From an uncultured Pseudomonadota bacterium (GTDB lineage: Bacteria > Pseudomonadota > Gammaproteobacteria > Burkholderiales > Burkholderiaceae_C), in the NCBI GenBank assembly GCA_945952465.1, contig CAMFIB010000002.1, positions 372,001 to 436,000 of the forward strand: a DNA stretch of 64,000 nt, written 5' to 3'. The position numbers and the translations under genes are program-made. The notes beneath the pieces are model-generated. The model searched no databases, was not told the origin of the DNA, and was given only the letters and a program-made list of their open reading frames with translations. Positions 36,017-44,519 of this stretch are shown piece after piece. Positions within the stretch are counted from its first letter, which is position 1; the number at the start of each line of letters is the position of its first letter.

Positions 36017-36050
36017 ATCAGATTTGGCGCTGACTTGAGCCCTGTTTGGC
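35994..36050 (+). repeat. Interspersed repeat family R1, copy C (overlaps scpA start)
   Basis: It begins GCTAC-GATTTCC-GTAGC, a small hairpin, then AGATTTGGCGCTGACTTGAGCC, the R1 core. It shares GGCGCTGACTT with copy E and the GCTAC arm with copy E. The element spans the scpA start codon, so the annotated N-terminus of ScpA is translated repeat. Confidence 0.65.
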
Positions 36051-36052
36051 TC

Positions 36053-36259
36053 TTATTTCGTGTTCGTCTGGTAGACGTAGGGCTTCTGCGGCACGCGGGC
36101 TTCGCGGTACTCGGCCTGGGCCTCGCGGTCTTGCGCCTTGTCCCACAGCAAACCGCGGCCGGCGCGCTGCTCGGCCTCCAGCGTCGGCTTGTCGGCCTTC
36201 AGGCGGTCGATGAACTGCGTGACTTCGGACTGGTAATCGGGGCGGCGAAAGATGGGCAT
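36053..36259 (-). CDS. DUF3460 family protein
   Basis: 68 residues: 'PDYQSEVTQFIDRLKADKPTLEAEQRAGRGLLWDKAQDR' is the DUF3460 signature found in Burkholderiales. It is small, charged and cytosolic, with no known function. It lies just upstream of scpA on the same strand with a repeat between, and its 5' side faces the 168-bp inverted repeat element. Confidence 0.88.
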   Translation of the reverse strand: MPIFRRPDYQSEVTQFIDRLKADKPTLEAEQRAGRGLLWDKAQDREAQAEYREARVPQKPYVYQTNTK

Positions 36260-36281
36260 AAACTGAAACCTCGTTGGCCTG

Positions 36282-36449
36282 GGGCCTGTTTACACTGTTT
36301 TTGGCTCGCAACCCTTCGGGAACGGGGTCAGAAAGGCGCCACTCGGCGTTGCGCTCCTAGCCAAGGCGAGCGCCTTGGCGTCGTCCCGCGCCTGGATTGG
36401 CGCCTTTCTGACCCCGTTCGCACGTCCGAAAACAGTGTGAACAGGCCCT
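36282..36449. repeat. 168-bp element with long terminal inverted repeats (MITE- or BIME-like)
   Basis: The ends GGGCCTGTTTACACTGTTTT and AAAACAGTGTGAACAGGCCC are inverted copies with about two mismatches. A second inner pair, AACGGGGTCAGAAAGGCGCC at 36331-36350 and its exact inverse complement at 36398-36417, is perfect over 20 bases. The centre carries CCAAGGCG-AG-CGCCTTGG. No open frame of note lies inside. The element separates the divergent DUF3460 and BamE-like genes and ends 22 bases before the latter's ATG. Confidence 0.8.
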
Positions 36450-36471
36450 ACATTTTACCGGGGACTACCGC

Positions 36472-36972
36472 ATGCGCTTTTTCGTCCGTTTCGCCGCTTT
36501 CCTGAGCCTGGCTGCGGCCCTGCTGGCGCCACTGGCCGGCTGCGACCCGCAGCGCATCGCCGAGCTGGAAGAGGGCGTCTCGACCGAGGCCGACGTGACC
36601 CGGCGCTTCGGCCCGCCCGAGGCGGTCTGGGACGGCGTGGGCGGCGCCCGCATCTTCGAGTACAGCCGCCAGCCTGAAGGCCGCAAGAACTACCTCATCA
36701 CCATCGGCACCGACGGCAAGATGACCGCGCTGCGCCAGGTGCTCACCCCCGCCAATTTCGCCAAGGTCACGCCCGGCATGCCGGTGGAAACCGTGCGCCG
36801 CATGCTCGGCAAGCCGGCCAAGGTCACGCCTTTCCCGCAGAAGCAGGAAATCCACTACGACTGGAAATACGCCGACGGCCCCAACGCGTCGGACAACAAG
36901 ACCTTCACCGTGGTGTTCGACCGCGACCTGCACGTCGTTGGCACCGGCTCGGTGCTCGACGTGCCGCTGTAG
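36472..36972 (+). CDS. BamE (SmpA/OmlA)-like lipoprotein
   Basis: 166 residues with a lipoprotein signal ending in 'APLAGCDPQ' (Cys at about 24). Two related halves follow: 'LEEGVSTEADVTRRFGPPEAVW' (about 31-55) and 'VTPGMPVETVRRMLGKPAKVTPF' (about 97-120), each the helix-turn of a BamE-like domain. The duplicated layout differs from the canonical BamE of about 115 residues, so it is probably a paralogue, anchored in the outer membrane. Its promoter region is the inverted-repeat element. Confidence 0.85.
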   Translation: MRFFVRFAAFLSLAAALLAPLAGCDPQRIAELEEGVSTEADVTRRFGPPEAVWDGVGGARIFEYSRQPEGRKNYLITIGTDGKMTALRQVLTPANFAKVTPGMPVETVRRMLGKPAKVTPFPQKQEIHYDWKYADGPNASDNKTFTVVFDRDLHVVGTGSVLDVPL

Positions 36973-36977
36973 CGCGT

Positions 36978-37805
36978 TCAGTTCGGCGGCGAGACCGCCG
37001 CCACCGGCGTGAAGCCGTATTGCGCGGCGATGGCCTGGGCCTGCGTGCCCATGAGGAAGTTGGCGAAGCGCCAGGCGGCGTCGTCTTTCCGGCCGGTCTT
37101 GGTCAGCACCGAGAGGCCGTAGTCCACGCGAATGGCCAGTTCCGGCGGCAGTTCCACCTTCAGCCAGGCCGGGTCGGGCGTGGTCTGGCGGCCGCTGCAG
37201 TAGCCCAGCGTGAGGTGGACGCGGCCGACCGAGAACCAGTAGGCCATCGCGCCCTGGCCGGCGGGCACGGGTGGGTTGTTCCTGCCGCCGACCAGTTGCT
37301 GGGCCTTGCCTTCGAGCAGGGCGCGGGCGCCGGGGCGGCTGCGTTCGGCCTTGGCGAACAGCGCATAGGCGTAGTCGCCGCCGGGGTCGGCGCCGGGCGT
37401 GGAGGTGCCGAGGCCGACCTTGGGGTCCATCAGCCGGTCGAACACGTTGGCGGTGGTCAGGCCGGAGCCGGGCAGCGCGCTGGCACACAGCCGGTTGCGC
37501 AAGAAGACCATGGGCGGCGTGGCCTGGCCGGCGTCGGCCAGCTTCTGCGGGTGCGCCATGTTGGCGGACGCGAACAGGTCGGGCAGGTCGCCGGCCTCGA
37601 TGCGCTCGCGCATCAGCCCGGCCGGGCCGAACTCGGTCACCACGGGCTGGCCGGTCTGCGCGGTGTAGGCCTTGGCCATCGCGGTCAGGGCGCCGGTCAG
37701 GCTGCCGGCCGCAAAAATGCGCAGCGGCGCGGGCGGCGGCGGGGTGGGCGACGCGGCACACCCGGCCAGTGCGAGTGCGGCGGTGATGGCGGCGAGGGTT
37801 TTCAT
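36978..37805 (-). CDS. ModA-like solute-binding lipoprotein
   Basis: 275 residues. A lipobox 'LALAGCAASP' (Cys about 16) shows membrane anchoring. The mature protein follows the molybdate-binding ModA family: 'LRIFAAGSLTGALTAMAKAYTAQTG', 'LFASANMAHPQKLADAGQ', 'RNRLCASAL', 'GTSTPGADPGGDYAYALF' and 'FANFLMGTQAQAIAAQYGF'. No modBC genes are adjacent. Instead it sits one base after a TonB-dependent receptor gene in one transcript, which itself has a ModE-like site. It may hand an oxyanion captured at the outer membrane to a distant ABC transporter; that is inference. Confidence 0.85.
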   Translation of the reverse strand: MKTLAAITAALALAGCAASPTPPPPAPLRIFAAGSLTGALTAMAKAYTAQTGQPVVTEFGPAGLMRERIEAGDLPDLFASANMAHPQKLADAGQATPPMVFLRNRLCASALPGSGLTTANVFDRLMDPKVGLGTSTPGADPGGDYAYALFAKAERSRPGARALLEGKAQQLVGGRNNPPVPAGQGAMAYWFSVGRVHLTLGYCSGRQTTPDPAWLKVELPPELAIRVDYGLSVLTKTGRKDDAAWRFANFLMGTQAQAIAAQYGFTPVAAVSPPN

Positions 37806-37806
37806 G

Positions 37807-39954
37807 TCAGAAGTCGAGCTGGGCGGTGAGGCGCACGGTGCGCGGGTTGCCGATCGTGCCCTGGCCGTTGCCGGCGCCGGTGTAGCCGTTCTGGCCGCTC
37901 GGCGTGATGTTGGCCCAGTAGCGTTCGTTGGTCGCGTTGTTCACGCTGAGGTTGAAGCCGACGGCCTTGCCCGCCAGTTGCGTGGCGTAGCGCACGCCGA
38001 GGTCGAACACGGTGTAGCCGTCGACCGAATACGAGTTGGCGTAGTCGCCCGGCCGCTTGCCGGCGAAATTGACGCGGCCGCTCACGAACAGGCCCGGAAC
38101 GGCGCCGATGCGGTAGTCGAGCAGCACGCTGGCCACCACCTTCGAGAGGCCCAGCACCTGCTTGTTGGAGGTGGCGGCGCTGCCGGTGTTCAACACCTTG
38201 GGGTCGAGGAAGGTGATGCCACTGTACAGCGCGAGGTCGGGCGTCAGCGCGCCGTTGGCGGTGAGTTCCAGCCCCTTGTTGACCTGGTCGCCGAGCACCT
38301 TGAAGACGCGGTCGGCCGGGTCGGTGGCGGCGAACGGCCGCTCGATGCGGAACAGCGCGGCGGTGAGCGCCAGGCGCTTGTCGATCAGCGTCTTGTAGCC
38401 CAGTTCGAACTGCCGGCTGCGGAAGGGCGCCAGCGCGACGTTGGCATTGCCCGGCGAGGTGGCCGGGGCAATGTCGCCCTGCTGCAGGCTGTCGGCGAAC
38501 GAGGTGTAGACCGTGCTGTCGGCCGCCGGCTTGTAGCTGAGCGTGAGGTTGCTGCTGAGGCCGCTGTCGTCGTAGGGCGTGCCGATGGGTGCGTCAACGC
38601 TGTTGAAGCTTTGCACCTTGATCGTGCTGTAGCTCAGGAAGACGCCGAGCGACCAGCGGTCGTTGAAGCCCACGGTGTCGCCGGCGGTGAGCGACTGCTG
38701 CTCGGTGCTGAGCGATTTGTAGCGGGTCTTGAAGTCCGGCAGGTTGCCTGGCATCGCGAACACCGCCGGGTTGGCCAGGTTGGAGCTGCCCAGCGTGATC
38801 GCACCGAAGCGGTAGGGCTGGTAGCGGTCCCAGTTGAAGCCGGTGTTGGAAAACACCAGGTCGTGCGTCAGGCCGCCGGCGTTCACGCGGCCGTTCAGCG
38901 CGATCGTGTTGCTGAGGATGCGGTCCAGCGTGAAGGTGGTGGTGGCGGTGGTCACCGTGTAGGCGCCGGCGTTGTTGGTCAGCGTGTTGGTCGGCACCGT
39001 GGAGGCGCGGTCGCTGGACTGTTGCAGCAGGCCGGCGACCAGCGTCCAGTCGTTGCTGAATCGGTGCTTCAAGCGGCCGCTGACGGTGTCGGTCACGTTG
39101 TCGTCGCCGGCAAAGGGCTGGCCCAGGCCCACGCGCTCGGGGTCGGGTGCCTCGGGGAAACGCACCGTGGTGTTGCTCAACGCGAAGGTGCCGGGCAGGC
39201 CCTTGGTGGTGAAGTGGTAGCGGCTGATGTTGGTTTCGAGCTTGGTGTCGGGCGAAAACTTCACGTCGAACGCGAGGCTGGCGAAGCGGCGGCGCAGATT
39301 GCTCTGGTCGACGAACTGTTCGCCCTGTTCGCCCGCGACGTTGATGCGGTAGCCGAACACCTTGTCGGCACCGAAGCTGCCGCCCAGGTCCACCGCGAGG
39401 TAGGGCGTGCTGGCCGTGGCGTAGCCCAGCGTGATGCGGCGCACCGGGTCGTCGGTGGGGCGCTTCAGCACGAAATTGAAGGTGCCGGCCGGGTTGGACG
39501 GGCCGTACAGCGCGCCGGCCAGCCCGTTCAGCACCTCGATGCGGTCGAACTGCTCCATGGGGTAGTCGGTGGTCGCGGCGATGTTCATGCCGTCCACCCG
39601 CACGTTCTGCACCACGCCGGCCTGCAGGCCGCGGGTCTGCGGCCGGATGTTCTCGCCCTGCACGGACGGCAGGTAGCGGAAGGCCTCGCGCACGCTGCGC
39701 AACTGCTGGTTCTGGATCAAGTCGGCCGGCACCACGTCGAGCGCATACGGCGTGTCCACCAGCCGCTTGTCGCCCAACGGGCCCACGGTGGCTTTTTCGG
39801 TTTTCAGCGCCGGCACCGCCAGGCCGGAGATCTCCACCTCGCGCAACTGGCCAGCGGCTTCCTGCGCATGGGCGGCGGGCGACGCGAGGCCGGCGGCCAT
39901 CAGGCCAAGCGCCAGCAGGTTGGGGGAAAACAGGGGGGCGGCGCGGTGGCGCAT
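37807..39954 (-). CDS. TonB-dependent outer membrane receptor (siderophore-receptor subfamily)
   Basis: 715 residues with signal peptide ending 'SPAAHAQ' (about 30). The plug domain has 'DTPYALDVVPADLIQNQQLRSVREAFRYLPSVQG' and 'QTRGLQAGVVQNVRVDGMNIAATTDYPMEQFDRIEVLNGLAGALYG'. The rest is a 22-strand-type barrel ending in aromatic Phe ('LTAQLDF'). By homology it would be called a siderophore receptor. Context argues for molybdate or a metal complex of it: a ModA-like lipoprotein gene follows one base after the stop, and a ModE-like dyad lies 23 bases upstream of the ATG. GAGGAGA is the ribosome-binding site. Confidence 0.92.
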   Translation of the reverse strand: MRHRAAPLFSPNLLALGLMAAGLASPAAHAQEAAGQLREVEISGLAVPALKTEKATVGPLGDKRLVDTPYALDVVPADLIQNQQLRSVREAFRYLPSVQGENIRPQTRGLQAGVVQNVRVDGMNIAATTDYPMEQFDRIEVLNGLAGALYGPSNPAGTFNFVLKRPTDDPVRRITLGYATASTPYLAVDLGGSFGADKVFGYRINVAGEQGEQFVDQSNLRRRFASLAFDVKFSPDTKLETNISRYHFTTKGLPGTFALSNTTVRFPEAPDPERVGLGQPFAGDDNVTDTVSGRLKHRFSNDWTLVAGLLQQSSDRASTVPTNTLTNNAGAYTVTTATTTFTLDRILSNTIALNGRVNAGGLTHDLVFSNTGFNWDRYQPYRFGAITLGSSNLANPAVFAMPGNLPDFKTRYKSLSTEQQSLTAGDTVGFNDRWSLGVFLSYSTIKVQSFNSVDAPIGTPYDDSGLSSNLTLSYKPAADSTVYTSFADSLQQGDIAPATSPGNANVALAPFRSRQFELGYKTLIDKRLALTAALFRIERPFAATDPADRVFKVLGDQVNKGLELTANGALTPDLALYSGITFLDPKVLNTGSAATSNKQVLGLSKVVASVLLDYRIGAVPGLFVSGRVNFAGKRPGDYANSYSVDGYTVFDLGVRYATQLAGKAVGFNLSVNNATNERYWANITPSGQNGYTGAGNGQGTIGNPRTVRLTAQLDF

Positions 39955-39976
39955 GACAGGTCTCCTCAGTGAATCT

Positions 39977-40000
39977 CGTTATGTTTTTCAGTATATAACG
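39977..40000. promoter_or_regulatory. ModE-like operator upstream of the TonB receptor gene
   Basis: CGTTAT at 39977-39982 and ATAACG at 39995-40000 are perfect inverse complements separated by 12 A+T-rich bases. From memory, the E. coli modA operator has the same CGTTAT...ATAACG arms with the same 12-base spacing. The site lies just upstream of the ribosome-binding site of the TonB receptor gene, where it would overlap a promoter. No modE gene is in the window. Confidence 0.65.
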
Positions 40001-40047
40001 CAGAAGTCATAGAGCCGACCAGTTGGTCGATTGCGCGGGCGAAGGTG

Positions 40048-40067
40048 GCACTGCCTGTGGGCAGTGC
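40048..40067. terminator. Hairpin between metG and the TonB receptor gene
   Basis: GCACTGCC and GGCAGTGC form a perfect 8-bp stem around a four-base loop, 25 bases beyond the metG stop on the minus strand. There is no T tract, so it is at best a weak or Rho-assisted end. A further 14-bp dyad (CGACCA/TGGTCG, 40016-40029) lies nearby. Confidence 0.35.
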
Positions 40068-40091
40068 GCCACGCCGGGGGCTTTCAGGGGG

Positions 40092-42143
40092 TCAGTGGAT
40101 GCGCATGCCCGGCGTGGCGCCGGGCCAGGGCGTCAGCACATGGATGCCGGGCTGGGCCTTCTCGTCGGCGTGGCTGGCGGCCAGCACCATGCCCTCGCTG
40201 ACGCCGAACTTCATCTTGCGCGGCGCGAGGTTGGCCACCACCACCGTGAGCTGGCCGACCAGGTCTTCGGGCTTGTAGGCGCTGGCGATGCCGCTGAACA
40301 CGTTGCGCAGGCGGCCCTCGCCCACGTCCAGCGACAGGCGAAGCAGCTTGGTGGAGCCTTCCACCGCCTCGCAGGCGACGATTTTGGCGATGCGCAGGTC
40401 GATCTTCGCGAAGTCGTCGATGGAGATGGTGGGCGCGATGTCCTCGCCGCCCGGCACGGTCTTTTCGGGCTCGGGAGCGGGCGGCGGCTCGAACAGGGCG
40501 TCGAGCTGCTTCACGTCCACGCGCTGCATCAGGTGCTGGTACTGGCCGATGACGTGGCCCGCGCCGAGCAGCGCGTCGGCCGAGGCGGTGGTGAGCGGCG
40601 CCACGCGCAGGAAGGCCTCGACCTGGCCGGCCAGCGTGGGCAGCACCGGCTTCAGGTAGATGGTCAGCAGCCGGAAGGCCTCGATGCAGGTGGTGCACAC
40701 CGCCTGCAGCTGCGCGTCGGCGCCGTCCTGCTTGGCGAGTTCCCAGGGCTTGTTGGCGTCCACATACTCGTTCACGCGGTCGGCCAGCAGCATCACCTCG
40801 CGCAGCGCGCGGGCATAGTCGCGTTCATTCCAGAGCGCAAGGATGCTCTCTTTTTGGGAGCAAAGAACGTCGAGAAGACGCTGGCCTTCGGCTGAAACGG
40901 TTCCCAAACGGCCGTCGAAGCGCTTGGCGATGAAGCCGGCCGCGCGGCTGGCGATGTTGACGAACTTGCCCACCAGGTCGCTGTTGACCCGTGCCATGAA
41001 GTCTTCGGGGTTGAAGTCGATGTCTTCGTTGCGGGCGTTCAGCTTGGCCGCCAGGTAGTAGCGCAGCCATTCGGGGTTCATGCCGAGGCTGAGGTACTTC
41101 AACGGGTCCAGCCCGGTGCCGCGGCTCTTGCTCATCTTCTCGCCGTTGTTGACGGTGAGGAAGCCGTGCACGTTGATCTTGTTCGGCACCTTGCGGCCGC
41201 TGAACTTCAGCATGGCGGGCCAGAACAGCGTGTGGAAGGTGATGATGTCCTTGCCGATGAAATGCACCTGCTCGGTGGCGGGGTCGGCGAGAAAGGCGTC
41301 GAAATCCACGCCGATGCGGTCGAGGTAGTGCTTCAGCGAGGCCAGGTAGCCCACCGGCGCGTCCAGCCACACGTAGAAGTATTTGCCCGGCGCGTCCGGG
41401 ATCTCGATGCCGAAGTAGGGCGCGTCGCGGCTGATGTCCCAGTCGCCCAGCGCCACCTTGCCGTTCTCGTCGGGCTTCAGCCATTCGCTGATCTTGTTCA
41501 GCACCTCGGGCTGCACCGCGCCGCTGGCCGTCCATTCGCGCAGGAAGTCCAGGCAGCGCGGGTCGGACAGGCTGAAGAAGAAATGCTCCGAGGTGCGCAG
41601 CTCGGGTTTCGCGCCCGACAGCGCGGAGTAGGGCGCGATCAGCTCGGTGGGGCTGTAGACCGCACCGCAGACCTCGCAGTTGTCGCCGTACTGGTCCTTG
41701 GCGTGGCAATTCGGGCATTCGCCCTTGATGAAGCGGTCGGGCAGGAACATCCCCTTCTCGGGGTCGAAGAACTGCTCGATGGTCTTGCTGCTGATGAGCC
41801 CGGCGGTCTTCAGGTCGCGGTAGATCTGCTGCGCGAGCTGGTGGTTCTCCGGCGCGTCGGTGCTGTGCCAGTGGTCGAAGCCGATGTGGAAGCCGTCGAG
41901 GTAGGGCTTGCGGCCGGCGGCGATGTCGGCCACGAAGGCCTGCGGCGTCTTGCCGGCCTTCTCGGCGGCGATCATGATGGGCGCGCCGTGCGCGTCGTCG
42001 GCGCAGACGAAATGCACCGTGTGCCCGCACATGCGCTGGAACCGCACCCAGATGTCGGCCTGGATGTATTCCATGATGTGGCCGATGTGGAACTTGCCGT
42101 TGGCGTAGGGCAGCGCGGTGGTGACGAAAAGTTGGCGGGGCAT
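40092..42143 (-). CDS. metG: Methionyl-tRNA synthetase
   Basis: 683 residues. The class I motifs are '[18 protein letters not shown]' and '[15 protein letters not shown]'. A zinc knuckle '[17 protein letters not shown]' is intact. The C-terminal about 105 residues form the tRNA-binding (Trbp111-like) dimer domain, with '[27 protein letters not shown]' and '[28 protein letters not shown]'. Length matches long bacterial MetRS. It is divergent from apbC. Confidence 0.98.
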   Translation of the reverse strand: MPRQLFVTTALPYANGKFHIGHIMEYIQADIWVRFQRMCGHTVHFVCADDAHGAPIMIAAEKAGKTPQAFVADIAAGRKPYLDGFHIGFDHWHSTDAPENHQLAQQIYRDLKTAGLISSKTIEQFFDPEKGMFLPDRFIKGECPNCHAKDQYGDNCEVCGAVYSPTELIAPYSALSGAKPELRTSEHFFFSLSDPRCLDFLREWTASGAVQPEVLNKISEWLKPDENGKVALGDWDISRDAPYFGIEIPDAPGKYFYVWLDAPVGYLASLKHYLDRIGVDFDAFLADPATEQVHFIGKDIITFHTLFWPAMLKFSGRKVPNKINVHGFLTVNNGEKMSKSRGTGLDPLKYLSLGMNPEWLRYYLAAKLNARNEDIDFNPEDFMARVNSDLVGKFVNIASRAAGFIAKRFDGRLGTVSAEGQRLLDVLCSQKESILALWNERDYARALREVMLLADRVNEYVDANKPWELAKQDGADAQLQAVCTTCIEAFRLLTIYLKPVLPTLAGQVEAFLRVAPLTTASADALLGAGHVIGQYQHLMQRVDVKQLDALFEPPPAPEPEKTVPGGEDIAPTISIDDFAKIDLRIAKIVACEAVEGSTKLLRLSLDVGEGRLRNVFSGIASAYKPEDLVGQLTVVVANLAPRKMKFGVSEGMVLAASHADEKAQPGIHVLTPWPGATPGMRIH

Positions 42144-42225
42144 GGCGGTGGTCCGGGGGAACCCTCGATTTTATTCACCCCCGCGGGCTTCGATAGACTA
42201 TGTGGCTCACTCCATACAGCGCGCC

Positions 42226-43314
42226 ATGACGATTCTCCAGGCGGTGACCGACGCGATCCAGCAGGTCCCCGATCCCAACACCGGCAAGGACTTCGTGTCC
42301 TCCAAATCCCTGAAGAACCTCTCGGTCGACGGCGGCGACGTGGCCTTCGACATCGAGCTGGGCTACCCCGCCAGCAGCCAGGTGCCGGCGCTGCGTCAGG
42401 CGCTGACCGACGCGGTGAAGGCGGTGCCGGGCGTGGCCAGGGTCACGGTCAACATCGGCACCCAGGTTGCCGCGCACGCGGTGCAGCGCGGCGTGCAGCT
42501 GCTGCCGGGCGTGAAGAACATCGTGGCGGTGGCCTCGGGCAAGGGCGGCGTTGGCAAAAGCACCACGGCCGCCAACCTGGCGCTGGCGCTGGCCGCCGAG
42601 GGCGCCCGCGTCGGCCTGCTCGACGCCGACATCTACGGGCCCAGCCAGCCGATGATGATGGGCGTGGCGGGCCGGCCCGAAACCACCGACGGCAAGACCA
42701 TGGAGCCGCTGGAGAACCACGGCGTGCAGGTCATGTCGATCGGTTTCCTGGTGGCGCAGGACGAAGCCATGATCTGGCGCGGCCCCATGGCCACTCAGGC
42801 GCTGGAGCAACTGCTGCGCCAGACCAACTGGAAAGACCTGGACTACCTCATCGTCGACATGCCGCCCGGCACCGGCGACATCCAGCTCACGCTGAGCCAG
42901 CGCGTGCCCATGACCGGCGCCGTCATCGTGACCACGCCGCAGGACATCGCGCTGCTCGACGCCAAAAAGGGCATCAAGATGTTCGAGAAGGTGGGCGTGC
43001 CCATTCTGGGCGTGGTGGAGAACATGGCGGTGCACGTCTGCAGCCAGTGCGGCCACACCGAACACATCTTCGGCGAAGGCGGCGGCAGGCGCATGGCGGC
43101 CGAACACCACATGGACTACCTCGGCGCGCTGCCGCTCGATCTGCAGATCCGCCAGCAGGCCGACAGCGGCACGCCCACCGTGGCCGCCGCGCCCGACAGC
43201 GCCAACGCCCAGCTCTACAGGGCCGTGGCGCGGCAGGTGGCGGTGAAGGTCGCGGCCAAGGCCAGGGACTTCAGCTCGAAGTTCCCCAGCATCACCATCT
43301 CGAAAGACACCTGA
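42226..43314 (+). CDS. apbC: Iron-sulfur cluster carrier protein ApbC (Mrp)
   Basis: 362 residues from ATG 42226; the longer frame to 42118 overlaps the metG start. An N-terminal DUF59-like domain (1 to about 85) precedes the ParA/MinD-type P-loop 'VASGKGGVGKSTTAANLALALA' (about 102-123). 'VENMAVHVCSQCGHTEHIFG' supplies the C-x-x-C that holds the transferable cluster. It is a cytosolic ATPase delivering Fe-S clusters. The downstream formate dehydrogenase needs many such clusters, but the linkage may be incidental. The metG-apbC divergent pair is common. Confidence 0.95.
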   Translation: MTILQAVTDAIQQVPDPNTGKDFVSSKSLKNLSVDGGDVAFDIELGYPASSQVPALRQALTDAVKAVPGVARVTVNIGTQVAAHAVQRGVQLLPGVKNIVAVASGKGGVGKSTTAANLALALAAEGARVGLLDADIYGPSQPMMMGVAGRPETTDGKTMEPLENHGVQVMSIGFLVAQDEAMIWRGPMATQALEQLLRQTNWKDLDYLIVDMPPGTGDIQLTLSQRVPMTGAVIVTTPQDIALLDAKKGIKMFEKVGVPILGVVENMAVHVCSQCGHTEHIFGEGGGRRMAAEHHMDYLGALPLDLQIRQQADSGTPTVAAAPDSANAQLYRAVARQVAVKVAAKARDFSSKFPSITISKDT

Positions 43315-43317
43315 ACC

Positions 43318-43400
43318 ATGGCCTCCACGCCCGCCGCAGCGCGTGGCCGCCACCCCCCGGGGGCGCGGCTCCGCCCTGGGGTGGCCCGGCGGCGAAGCGC
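43318..43400 (+). repeat. Interspersed repeat family R2, copy 1
   Basis: A G+C-rich element filling the apbC-LysR gap: CCACGCCCGCCGC, then GCGTGGCCGCCACC, CCCCGGGGGCGCGG, and an end GGCCCGGCGGCGAAGCGC that runs directly into the LysR start codon. It shares order and text with the copies at 54957 and, inverted, inside ispH at 56923. Confidence 0.7.
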
Positions 43401-44351
43401 ATGAACCTGCTGGCGTCGCTGCGCTACCTGGTGGCCCTGGAGGAGCACAAGCACTTCGGCCGCGCGGCGCAGGCCTGCCACATCACGCAGCCGGCGCTGT
43501 CCAACGCGCTGCGCGCGCTGGAAGACGAATTCGGCACCGCCATCGTGAAGCGCGGCCGGGCGTTCGCGGGCTTCACGCCGGAAGGCCAGCGCATCCTCAC
43601 CAGCGCGCAGCGCATGCTGCACGAGCACGAGCTGCTGCAGCAGGAACTCAACAGCGTGGCCGGCAAGCCGCATGGCGTGCTGACCATCGGTGTGGTGCCC
43701 ACCGCCATCCCGATCGCCGCGCGGTTCTCGGCCACGCTGCAGGCGCGCCACCCCGGCATCTCGCCGGTGGTGCGGTCGATGAGTTCGCCCGAGATCGAGG
43801 TGGGGCTGGAGAGCCTGTCGGTCGACATCGGCCTGGGCTACACCGACCGGGTCGGCCAGCGCGGCATGCGGCTCAGGTCCATTCCGCAGTACACCGAGCG
43901 CTACTTCCTGCTGCGCCGGGCGGCCGAGCCACGCAGTGGCGAGGGCGGCCTGCGCATCGGCGAGCCGGTGCAGTGGCTGGAGGCGGCGCAGGAGCCGCTG
44001 GCGCTGCTGACACCCGAAATGCACAACCGCACCATCCTCGACAGCGCCTTCGCCATCGCGGGCGCGCAGGTGAAGCCGGCGATAGAGACCAACTCGGTGC
44101 TCACGCTCGGCCTGTCGGTGGTGGCGGGCGCGGTCTGCAGCGTGCTGCCGGGCGCGCTGGTGGGTGTGCTGCGCGGCTACCGCGAGCTGGAGGCGCTGCC
44201 GCTGCAGGCGCCCGAGGTGCTCACGCCCATCGGCTTCATGGTCGGCCTGGGCGACCGCACCTCGCGCACGCTCGAAGCGGCGCTCGAACTGGCGGCAGAC
44301 CCCGAGTGGCTGCGGCAGGCGTCGGCGCACAGCGGGCTGCTGTCGCCTTAG
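43401..44351 (+). CDS. LysR family transcriptional regulator
   Basis: 316 residues. The winged helix-turn-helix is 'LRYLVALEEHKHFGRAAQACHITQPALSNALRALEDEFGTAIVKRG' (about 7-53), followed by the effector-binding domain. The N-terminus has the 'HFGRAAQACHITQPALS' form also seen in OxyR-type proteins, but no obvious redox cysteine pair was found. It lies upstream of the OxlT-like carrier and formate dehydrogenase genes in the same direction. A LysR-type box is at 44401-44415. By analogy with FdsR of Cupriavidus it may control formate oxidation; that is inference. Confidence 0.92.
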   Translation: MNLLASLRYLVALEEHKHFGRAAQACHITQPALSNALRALEDEFGTAIVKRGRAFAGFTPEGQRILTSAQRMLHEHELLQQELNSVAGKPHGVLTIGVVPTAIPIAARFSATLQARHPGISPVVRSMSSPEIEVGLESLSVDIGLGYTDRVGQRGMRLRSIPQYTERYFLLRRAAEPRSGEGGLRIGEPVQWLEAAQEPLALLTPEMHNRTILDSAFAIAGAQVKPAIETNSVLTLGLSVVAGAVCSVLPGALVGVLRGYRELEALPLQAPEVLTPIGFMVGLGDRTSRTLEAALELAADPEWLRQASAHSGLLSP

Positions 44352-44400
44352 CGTCAGCGGGCCGTTAGCGCACTGCATCATTCGCGCGCTGTATCGCCCC

Positions 44401-44415
44401 ATTGCCTGAATCAAT
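44401..44415. promoter_or_regulatory. LysR-type box upstream of the OxlT-like gene
   Basis: ATTGCCTGAATCAAT has ATTG and CAAT arms around seven bases, satisfying the T-N11-A rule. It is 50 bases after the LysR gene stop and 105 bases before the carrier ATG, a sensible place for activation. Confidence 0.45.
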
Positions 44416-44416
44416 T

Positions 44417-44430
44417 TGACCGATCGGTCA
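44417..44430. promoter_or_regulatory. Perfect palindrome TGACCGATCGGTCA (TetR-like operator candidate)
   Basis: The 14-base sequence is identical to its reverse complement and starts one base after the LysR-type box. The GACCGATCGGTC form is typical of TetR/AcrR family operators. No TetR gene is in the window, so its binder is unknown. Confidence 0.5.
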
Positions 44431-44519
44431 CCGCGCTCAGACACTCGGGCGGCCTGTTCACCTATGCAATGGGCTGCCTATTCAGGCCACACAGAGTCAC
44501 AAGAGACCAAGGAGACAAC

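Noticed and set aside
37807-39954. Plain ferric siderophore receptor
   Set aside because: Possible by homology, but no iron-regulation or siderophore genes are adjacent, and the ModA-like partner and ModE-like dyad favour a molybdenum link. It is kept as the alternative.
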